Origin: Petrosia ficiformis
Taxonomy: Eukaryota > Porifera > Demospongiae > Haplosclerida > Petrosiidae
Direction: 5' to 3'
Assembly (NCBI GenBank): GCA_947044365.1
Contig: OX345643.1
Coordinates: 1,514,501 to 1,578,500 of the forward strand
Length of the DNA: 64,000 nt
Within the stretch, counting starts at the first letter, position 1. Every line of letters begins with the position of its first letter. Below the pieces are notes generated by a model. The model saw only the letters and a program-made list of their open reading frames with translations. It was not told where the DNA came from and searched no databases. The position numbers and the translations under genes are program-made. Shown here piece by piece: positions 54,188 to 64,000 of this stretch.

Positions 54188-57100
54188 ATGGTCATGTTTC
54201 TATTGGTACTGTTTGTCTGTTCTTCTATCATCAACACTATAGGTAAGGTATTAAAAGTATTACAATTAATGTTGTTGATTTTTAAATTAGATGGTTGTAC
54301 AGAAGGATTCATGGATATTGGTCTTCTCAGAACTAAAGCTGAACAGATACCAAACACACAGGGTACCTACTCGAATAACATTCTTGATTCAGACTCAAGA
54401 TGGCTCTTCCCAAGTTTAAGATTCACCTGTAGTACAACAATCACTGGAATTATTATTGGTGTGGATGTGAGGACAATTACTAATACAAGAAATAGTTATC
54501 CTCAACTTGAAATATGGTCACAGATTTTAGCAAATATATATCAAGTATCTTCTTCAATTCGAACAATCCAACTACAACCTGATAACTTCAACACTTCTGG
54601 TGTGTATACATATCAGTTCTCTCAACCTTTGTCAGTTCAAATGAATGATATACTTGGAATTTATCAGCCTCCACATGATGAAAGTGTAGTGAGAGTACAT
54701 TATGAGAGTAGTAGTAATATAGCATATAAACTAAACAGTCTTGCTGGCACTAGTATTCTGGCGACTGTTATTAATAATCTTCAGGCAACCCCTCAAAATT
54801 TGGATTTAATCATTTATCCACTAACAGGTAATGATTTTAGCATTCATCATTTTTTTGTGTGTCCTAGGTTTTGCATTTTTAATCTTCTATCTTTTCTACT
54901 GAAAATTTTTTAAAATAATTCTAGTATAATATCATATCTTGTGAATGTATCACAATAGTGTTTTGGTGAAGGTATATACAATATACTGTTTTTCTTGTTC
55001 ATATTATAGATAATCCTAGTTGTCTTAGTAGTGGATTTCAAACTAGGGAAATGATTCAGTCAAAAGTACTACAAGTCACTGATGTATTGGGCTGTACTAG
55101 TACAGTACGAGGTTTCTCTGATATCAGGTTCACTTGTGATGGAATAATAAGTAAATGGATAGTTGGTACAAATGATGTTACTGGTAACACATTACCAAAC
55201 ATACAGTTATTAAGAAGTGATATGACTGTTATAACTTCCTTAACAGTTGATACAAATAATGGTATCAGTACTGATACAAATGTCTATGAATTTACTTCTC
55301 TTTTGAATACGGAAGTGAAGACTGGTGATATCTTAGTAGTGAACAGTACAGATATTCCTGTGTACTATCAACAGTTTAATGGACCTCAAAACTATATGAT
55401 TGACAGTAGTAACACATTGATAGAGGTTGTGGCAAATAATTATCCACTGATATCTGTGGAATTTGCAAGTGGTAAGTTAAATCAAGAAAGCACAAGAAGA
55501 AATAAAATAAAAATATTTTCCTATTTGCATATAATAACAACAACAACAACAGCAACAACAATGATAACAACAACAACATTTCAGTCTCCTTCAATTGGTA
55601 TGAAATCTCTATTATTATTATTATTATTATTATTGTAAAGTTATAAAACCAACTCTTCATGAACTCTATATATTCTCACTGAGCTGGATTACACTTTAAT
55701 TATATACAAGAATAATAAAAAACATTAAAAAAAATGAAATAGTATGTAGGGATATATATCAAAACCGAAAAGCACAGGATCAAGACTGAGTTGGATTACA
55801 CTTTAATTATATATGCATAGTGGACTTATGTATGTATGTAGTACTAATAAATGTATAAATAGGCATTGATACATACAAACTCTATAACCTTCCGGTATCT
55901 TCCTCATAATATGCTCTAAAAACTCTAGTGGGTCTACAATCATTTTTGAGTTTTATTCCGTTTTTTTTATTAGCAAAGTTAAAAGTTATCTTTTAAATCA
56001 ATGTCATATACCATCCAAGCTGACTTTGCTGATCATGTTTTGGCTTTAGTTTGCATATACAATAAACCACAAGGTCATTGTTGCATGTGATTCTATACTG
56101 CAAAAATTATATTGTTAAAATAACTATTTTATCGGTTGGTACAGTTGTAAAGAATAGTTGGCAATTGTTTAGAGGATGTTGTGACTACATGTATAATGTT
56201 ACATATGATGGCATAATGTGTACTTTCTTCTAATTAGTTGAAACATTATAATTATGTTTAAGGTGTTGTCTACTCATATTTCATACCAACAATTTTCCAT
56301 CAAAATGGTTTGGAACCTGTAAACGCAATTTGATTTAGTTTAGTGTACCTTTTAATATTTGCTATGCCATTAGATGGATATGTATTCTGAGCAACCTTAA
56401 ATGCGTGCAACTGTACTAACCAATAATTGAACTATTTAACCATTTTGTTTTTGCAGTGATATTGTTGTCACAGAATCATGTGCTGTTTCTCTAAGTAAAC
56501 TAACTGCTACAATAAGACTCTATAAAATGTAATTTGCTTAGCTCATGTTTATATCGGCAGACCACGTGTCTCGTGTCTCACGTAAACTAATCAAGTTCCA
56601 TTACAGTTACCACCGGCATAGTGAAAACGAACGGAGGAAAGTTCAAAAGTAATTCATCAGAGTTCAAAACCTTTATATATTTGTTTATTTTTTTTGAGAA
56701 TAACCCTATACAGAACTAATTTATGAATCCCAAATTCTTCCACCCTTATTCTTGACACTACAATCTGCCTTTTGAACATATTGTATTATATATACCTTTT
56801 AAAATAGCAATTTATATTATCAACTCTTACAAAGGTTTTGCAGTACAGTGGAAAATAATTGGAGTTGGAGCATGTCTTCTTCTGCTGTCTATTATTATAT
56901 TCAGTAGTATATTAATAGTATTACTAGTGAAACTCCAAAAAGCGAAACATACGATTATCAAGTTGATAGGTATGATATAAAGTGAACAATAATTAAATAA
57001 TAATTAATTTTATTATAATTTTCAGCCTTATTCCAACAGCAATCTGAGGATATTATGACAGTGAAGCAGGTCTATGCGTTACTTGATTTAGCAGGTTTGA

Positions 57101-59291
57101 ATTTACAACACTATGAGTTAATTTAAAGGTCTAAATGAGTATTATTCAACACATTTTATGGCTCCTGTATATTTTTTACTGTCCTTGTAGTGCATAATTC
57201 AAGTTGTGCTCATAGAAAACTATAATTATTAGTAGTGTTTGAAATTCAGAGAATGATTATAATAAATCCAGAAATACTATAGAAGTAGTTTGAAACTAGT
57301 TACAAAGTGGGATGTATCATACTTGATGGAACATTAGTAAAATAATATGATTCGGTATTAACCAATTTAGATCATAGATGCAAATTGATACACCTCTATA
57401 AATTGTGTTGAATTAACTCAAAACACACTACACTACACACATGGCAACATCTAATCTTAAATACATAAGAAACTCATTCATCATGCACAGGTAAAGATGG
57501 GATTACTAATGCTAATCAGACCAATACTGCACTCACAGAATCAGGTTAGGGATAACAATATATTATTCATACACTCTTACAAATAAAAACAAAATACTTT
57601 TACTAAATACATTAGCAATATAAAATTTTGGATCCATCAAAATTTTACATCTCACAGATAAATATGTGATCACTGATGATAATCCATCCTATAATATACA
57701 CACATTAACAGGTATAAAAAATATATATTATATTATTATTATGGTATGAAAGTGTATATAATACTTATCTCACAGATAAACATGTGATTACTAATGATAA
57801 TCCATCCTATAATATACACACACCGACAGGTATGTTATTTGTGTTGGGCTTGAAAATGTATTAGGTAATCAATTCTTCATCTTATAGATAAACATGTGAT
57901 TACTCTAAATGATAATCCATCCTATAATATACACACAACAGGTATTAATAATATATATTATATTTGTATTGGTGTGCAATACTTTATCCCACAGATGAGC
58001 ATGTGGTTACTAATGATAATCCAGCATATAACATACGCACATCAACAGGTATAGATAATATATTGTATTATAATTGTTATAGTTATATTATTCATACACT
58101 CTTACAACTACGTAAAAAAATACTTTTACTAAATACATTAGCAATATAAAATTAAAATTTTACATCTCACAGATAAATATGTGATCACTGATGATAATCC
58201 ATCCTATAATGTACACACGTTAACAGGTATAAACAGTATATATATAATTATAATGGTATGAAAGTGTATAATATTTATCTCACAGATAAACATGTGATTA
58301 CTAATGATAATCCATCCTATAATATACACACACCAACAGGTATGTCATTTGTGTTGGGCTTGAAAATGTATTAAGTAATCAATTCTTCATCTCACAGATA
58401 AACATGTGATTACTATAAATGATAATCCATCCTATAATATACACACAACAGGTATTAATAATATATATTATATTTGTATTGGTGTGAAAATGTATATAAT
58501 ATTTATCCAACAGATGAACATGTGGTTACTAATGATAATCCAGCATATAATATACACACATCAACAGGTATAGGTAATATATTGTATTATAATTTGCCTT
58601 ATTTATAGTTATAGATAGATGGTTGATTGCTATATAAAATATATGATAGAAGCATATTGTTTCATGTTCCTATATACCTTAAGCCTACTATTAATTGTGT
58701 CCACTATATTTAAATCCTCCGATTTACCATACGTTAATTTTAGTGAATTTCTTAATATAACTTCCAATACAACACATAGTAACAATATCGTAGCAGACTA
58801 TAATTAAACTTTGATAATTAAATTTACTTAATATCACAGATGTGATTAATAGTGTATAATACACTCGTATAGACAGCATACATAATTATTATATAATCAT
58901 TTGGCATGAAATATCATCAGATGAACATGTGATTGGTAATACTTATAGTAAAAATATATCAGGTACACATAATTATATACATTATTATATCGTATACTAA
59001 ATTCTGCTACTATTAGGATTGTTGACCATTAAACTATTTGCATTATATTTTAAAGTCAACCTTTCCTACCTCTCGATGTATACTATGTCGACACACAAAT
59101 CAATGGCACGCTGTGGCTAATCGACTGCAGGAAGTGCATGCGACAAAACCACATCCCACCCTTAACACTTAACTCCCTACTATATATATATGACTTCCTG
59201 TCAGTAGGTTATTCACAGTGTAATAACAAGATGAATTTTTAATTTTGCAGATGAATATGTGATTATTGATGAAGATCCACACTACATATGA
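54188..59291 (+). CDS. Receptor-like single-pass membrane protein B, unrecognised family (17 exons)
   Basis: Exons: 54188-54242, 54291-54827, 55010-55471, 55553-55597, 56808-56969, 57026-57094, 57491-57544, 57658-57711, 57776-57829, 57888-57941, 57995-58048, 58173-58226, 58286-58339, 58398-58451, 58514-58567, 58921-58962, 59251-59291. All introns are phase 1; 1899 nt, 632 residues. Layout as in gene A, but the stalk exon is only 45 bp with one Phe-Gln-Ser-Pro repeat, and the tail has eight NPxY exons plus one degenerate exon (NTYSKNI) and the terminal EDPHYI. In the stalk exon the acceptor used by A (ATAATAG) reads ATAATAA; an AG inside the ACA repeat (55551-55552) restores phase. The ectodomain differs from A mainly in a nine-residue segment after LEIW (SQILANIYQ against TNDYVFEFI). 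Strongly similar to gene C. Confidence 0.8.
57658..58567 (+). other. Gene B NPxY micro-exon array with an internal four-exon duplication
   Basis: Eight 54-bp exons. The first four (57658, 57776, 57888, 57995) and the next four (58173, 58286, 58398, 58514) repeat in the same order: DKYVITDDNPSYN, DKHVITNDNPSYN ending THTPT, an extra-residue form (ITLNDNP / ITINDNP), and DEHVVTNDNPAYN. Spacing between equivalents is 510-519 bp, and the introns are also similar, so a whole four-exon block was duplicated in tandem. Confidence 0.85.
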
Positions 59292-60178
59292 TACACTATG
59301 TATTGAAAACTGGCAAATAGTAATATGTATTGTAATTAAAATTCCAATAATGATCAATTCATGATTAGATTGACTCAAGCTGATAATATTTATTTTGTAT
59401 TTCTTAAATTCATTGTTAATATGTATTTCAGCTAGTATGATTTGTAAAGTAATTTTTATAATTTGTGAATAGTACAAGTACAAACAGTTAAGATTTGTCA
59501 AGCACAAACAATTTATTTAGTACCTGGAAGTGCCCACATGAAGTACGTAAGTACATTTAAGCACATGACTCCTTTAACCTTTAACTTAGTTATATTAAAC
59601 ACAATAACAGCTAATAAACATTAGCTGTTCAAATATTCTATCTGTGAGTCGGCATTGGTCTGGTAAGCTTTGATAGTTATACAATTAAACATTGCTTGAT
59701 AAGTACTTCACTAAAGCAATGACCACTTTAAAATTATTTTTACTACTATCTTTGATCTGGATTACCTCATTGTGGTACACATAATCTCCTTTAATTAGCC
59801 ACAGCATATGGACATTAATAATTATAATGTAATTTAAAGAGGACTGTCTTTCCATGGTGTATATGTGCCTACTCTTAATGGATGACCAAGTTTTATGTCA
59901 TAAATTATTCTTTCAAAAAACAATCACACACATATTTTTTCAAAAAATATAGTATATCATTATACAGAATTTATATAGCTAGCCAAAAAGATTCACAAGA
60001 TGTTTGAAAGAAAAGAGCAAATTAAGTCTGCTTTTCAAAGCACAACAGATTTAAACTTGAAGCCTTGTAAGATCTACTTGTGAAACTTTACAAATAAATT
60101 CAGTGGGTGTCTACTTACTATATATGTACTTCAAATTACATATTAATCACAACTTCAAGCTGTCTGCTAACAAGCAAT
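59292..60178. other. Intergenic region between receptor genes B and C
   Basis: No gene is seen. About 59460-60178 aligns with the upstream regions of genes A and B. The sequence from 59990 to the ATG of gene C is nearly the same as in gene B. Confidence 0.5.
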
Positions 60179-63100
60179 ATGGTCATGTTTCTATTGGTAC
60201 TGTTTGTCTGTTCTTCTATCATCAACACTATAGGTAAGGTATTAAAAGTATTACAATTAATGTTGTTGATTTTTAAATTAAACAAATATAATTAGATGGT
60301 TGTACAGAAGGATTCATGGATATTGATCTTCTCAGAACTAAAGCTGAACAGATACCAGACACACAGGGTACCTACTCGAATAACATTCTTGATTCAGACT
60401 CAAGATGGCTCTTCCCAAGTTTAAGATTCACATGTAGTACAACAATCACTGGAATTATTATTGGTGTGGATGTGAGGACAATTACTAATACAAGAAATAG
60501 TTATCCTCAACTTGAAATATGGTCACAGATTTTAGCAAATATATATCAAGTATCTTCTTCAATTCGAACAATCCAACTACAACCTGATAACTTCAACACT
60601 TCTGGTGTGTATACATATCAGTTCTCTCAACCTTTGTCAGTTCAAATGAATAATATACTTGGAATTTATCAGCCTCCACATAATGAAAGTGTAGTGAGAA
60701 TACATTATGAGAGTAGTAGTAATATAGCATACAAACTAAACAGTCTTACTGGCACTAGCACTCTGGTGACTGTTACTAATACTATTCAGGCAACCCCTCA
60801 TAATTTGGATTTAATCATTTATCCACTAACAGGTAATGATTTTAGCATTCATCATTTTTTTGTGTGTCCTAGGTTTTGCATTTTTAATCTTCTATCTTTT
60901 CTACTGAACTTTTTTTTTATTATTCTAGTATAATATCATATCTTGTGAATGTATAACAATAGTGTTTTGGTGAAGGTATATACAATATGCTGTTTTTCTT
61001 GTTTTATTATAGATAATCCTAGTTGTCTTAGTAGTGGATTTCAAACTAGGGAAATGATTCAGTCAAAAGTACTACAAGTCACTGATGTATTGGGCTGTAC
61101 TAATACAGTACGAGGTTTCTCTGATATCAGGTTCACTTGTGATGGAATAATAAGTAAATGGATAGTTGGTACAAATGATGTTACTGGTAACACATTACCA
61201 AACATACAGTTATTAAGAAGTGATATGACTGTTATAATGTCCTTAACAGTTGATACAAATAATGGTATCAGTACTGATACAAATGTCTATGAATTTACTT
61301 CTCTTTTGAATACGAAAGTGAAGATTGGTGATATCTTAGTAGTGAATAGTACAGATATTCCTGTGTACTATCAACGGTTTAATGGACCTCAAAACTATAT
61401 GATTGACAGTAGTAACACATTAGTAGAGGTTGAGGCAAATAATTATCCACTGATATCTGTGGAATTTGTAAAAGGTAAGTTCATTCAAGAAAGCACAAAA
61501 AGAAATTTAAAAAAATGTTTTTCTCTATGCATAATTATAATAGCAACAACAACAACAGCAACAACAAAGATAACAACAACAACTACAGCAACAACAATGA
61601 TAACAACAACAGCAACAACAATGATAACAACATTTCAGTCTCCTACAATATCTACTACAACGCTTCAGTCTCCTGCAATATCTACAACAATATCATGTAC
61701 TCCTTCAATTGGTATGAAATGTCTTATTATTCAGTGGAATAGTTATTTAAGCTCTGTATGAACTCTATATATACTCTCACTGAGTTGGATTACACTTTAA
61801 TTATATATATAAGCTGTACTTGTTGTATTGTATATTATTGAGTGGATGTATCAAGGTAACTGATTTTAAGCAACTAATAAGTTTAAGGTTGAACTGAACC
61901 AAGTCCACCACTCAATGTGACCAATATGTTGACCACACCTCCAGGAAAGCTCAATACTGTAGAGGTGTTATACAATGCCAAAACAAAAGAATTAGTGGTT
62001 AGTACAGTTGCAAGGATTTAACAGTTTTTTGGTTGTTCAGGATATGACAATACCATAAATAGCTAATTTGTATTATTCAATTAGTCAACCATGTAGCCAC
62101 AACATCCTCTATAACAATGAAAATTCATGCTATCCTTACAACTGTACTAACCAGTAAAACAGTTATTTTAATTTTTGTACTGTTATCGGCAATGCAAGTA
62201 AAATTAGTTCGAAAACAAATCACTTTTTGGTAATGATTATGATAATTATAGAACTTCCTATATCAATATTTCTAATTCCACTTTCATCTTGTTATTCACA
62301 GTAAATGAAACCATGAATCCAACAATGAATAATATCTCATCAGATGGTATGATTGTATAATTATTCATATGTATAATATATTCTTGTGTATGTATGTATG
62401 TATGATTATATGCATGTTTGTGTATACATAGAATGTTGGAAATACTATATAATACAGTGCTGTTTCTTGCTAAGCGTGTGTCTGCACTAAAAACAAAATT
62501 GTTAAATATAGGTTATTAGAGTTGCAATGATTTATATAACAATTAGTTGGGTTGTTATAATCAAGTAGTTGAAGCACTATAGGTTTAGGGTGCTGTCCAT
62601 TATGACCAACAAAAGGGTTTGGAACCTGCAGGATATATTGGTTAGTGTGTACTAATTTTAGCAATTATCGTTAAATTGATATATCCAAGTTATATGCATA
62701 GTGGACATGCATGTATGTATGTTGTACTAATAAATGTATATATAGGCATTGATACATACAAACTCTATAACCTTCTGGTATCTTCCTCATAATATGCTTT
62801 TAATAAACTCTAGTGGGTCTATGATCATTTTTGAGTTTTATTCCGTTTTTTTTATTAGCAAAGTTAAAAGTTATCTTTTAAATCAATGTCATGTACCATC
62901 CAAGCTGACTTTGCTGATCATGTTTTGGTGCATATACAATACACCACAAGGTCATTGTTGCATGTGATTCTATACTGCAAAAATTATATTGTTAAAATAA
63001 CTATTTTATCGGTTGGTACAGTTGTAAGGAATAGTTGGCTATTGTTTTAGAGGATGTTGTGGCTACATGTATAATGTTACATATGATGACATAATGTGTA

Positions 63101-64000
63101 CTTTCTTCTAATTAGTTGAAGCATTATATGGTTAAGGTGTTGTCTACTCATATTTTATACCAACAATTTTCCATCGAAAGGGTTTGAAACCTGTAAACGC
63201 AATTTAATGTACCTTTTAATATTTGCTATGGCATTAGATGGATATGTATTCTGAGCAACCTTAAATCTGTACTAACCAATAATTGAACTATTTAACCATT
63301 TGTTTTGCAGTGATATTGTTGTCACAGAATCATGTGCTGTTTCTCTAAGTAAACTTACTGCTACAATAAGACTCCATAAAATATAATTTGCTTAGCTCAT
63401 GTTTATATCAGCAGACCAAGTGTCTTGTGTCTCATGTAAACTAATCAAATTCCATTACAATTATTAATACTTCCACCGGCAAGGTAAAAGCGAACAGAGT
63501 AAAATTTAAAAGTAATTCATCAGAGTTCAAAACTTATATATATATATATATATATATATTTGAGAATAACCCTATACAGAACTAATTTAGGAATCCAAAT
63601 TCTGCCATCCTGATTTCTGACACTAGAATCTGCCTTTTGAACAATCATATTGTATTACATATTATATATATCTTTGCAATTTATGTTTACAACTCTTACA
63701 AAGGTTTTGAAGTACAGTGGAAAATAATTGGAGTTGGAGCAAGTCTTTTTCTGCTGTCTATTATTATATTCACTAGTATATTAATCGTATTACTAGTGAA
63801 ACTCCAAAGAGCGAAACATACGATTAACAAGTTGATAGGTATGATATAAAGTCAACGATAATTAAATAATAAATTTTATTAATTAATGCAACAGCAATCT
63901 GATGATCATATGATTATGAATCAGGTCTATACTTTACTTGATTTAGCAGGTGTGAATTTACATCACTACGACTTCAACACAATTTATGGCTCCTGTATAT
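60179..64000 (+). CDS. Receptor-like membrane protein C, partial at window edge, possibly decaying
   Basis: Exons seen: 60179-60233 (signal peptide), 60296-60832 and 61013-61474 (ectodomain), 61544-61711 (stalk, Thr-rich with two repeats of the Gln-Ser-Pro type), then a transmembrane exon homologous to 63677-63838 and a following exon ending 63949. A possible extra 45-bp phase-1 exon (62302-62346, VNETMNPTMNNISS) lies in the intron after the stalk. The ectodomain is over 90 percent like gene B by eye. The acceptors before the transmembrane exon (CTTTG where A and B have ATAG) and before the next exon (the TTTCAGCC segment of B is replaced by TTAATTAATG) are missing. An in-frame AG at 63702-63703 could rescue the first. 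The tail exons lie beyond the window, so intactness cannot be judged. Confidence 0.65.

Noticed and set aside
54145..55660. Minus-strand frames across receptor gene B
   Set aside because: They are shadows of the coding exons on the plus strand and lack homology.
52040..58567. ITIM or ITAM motifs in the receptor tails
   Set aside because: Position +3 after Tyr is His or Arg and position -2 is Pro, which fits neither ITIM nor ITAM; NPxY is the better description.

Overview
The window looks like nuclear DNA of an early-branching animal, most likely a demosponge (an inference). It is AT-rich, its genes have many GT-AG introns, it carries nuclear tRNA genes, and its proteins include animal-type sphingosine kinases, a mitochondrial PLD/Zucchini-like enzyme and a MARF1 homologue. 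Small gene-dense stretches alternate with introns full of microsatellites, minisatellites and short inverted-repeat elements. No bacterial or viral gene organisation is seen.

Layout. 0.6-11 kb: two sphingosine kinase paralogues point away from each other (minus 611-5412, plus 6688-10941). A single-exon PLD6/Zucchini-like gene (minus 6039-6620) lies between them, and its start codon is only 67 bp from the start codon of the plus-strand kinase. 11.1-13.6 kb: a broken copy of the second kinase's first exon is followed by about 2.2 kb of a 39-bp minisatellite. 14.3-14.6 kb: a small two-helix membrane protein that resembles Pkr1 is divergent from the next gene. 14.9-47.2 kb: one very large gene encodes a MARF1 (limkain b1) homologue. 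I could assemble 21 exons with consistent phases and GT-AG boundaries, giving about 2093 residues: RRM, two CCCH zinc fingers, acidic region, NYN nuclease, RRM, proline-rich segment, RRM-like segment, about eleven LOTUS/OST-HTH domains, and a charged tail. Its introns hold a tRNA-Gly, two tandem tRNA-Lys genes, a hAT remnant, several MITE families and many satellites.

48.4-64 kb: three tandem paralogues (the third cut by the window edge) encode single-pass membrane proteins that I do not recognise. Each has a signal-peptide exon, two ectodomain exons that appear related to each other, a Thr/Ser-rich stalk, a transmembrane exon, and a cytoplasmic tail built from many 51-54 bp exons. Nearly every one of these tail exons encodes one NPxY-type tyrosine motif (Asp-Asn-Pro-Ser/Ala-Tyr). 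Every intron is phase 1, so exons can be gained or lost without a frameshift, and the copies do differ in stalk length and number of tyrosine motifs. This is the best candidate in the window for an undescribed system: a tandem family of variable receptor-like proteins with a modular phosphotyrosine/PTB-type tail.

Functional links. The kinases would make sphingosine-1-phosphate. The PLD6-like protein and MARF1 both belong to families that act in germline small-RNA or mRNA control, but their proximity may be coincidental. The receptor cluster has no visible link to the other genes except position.
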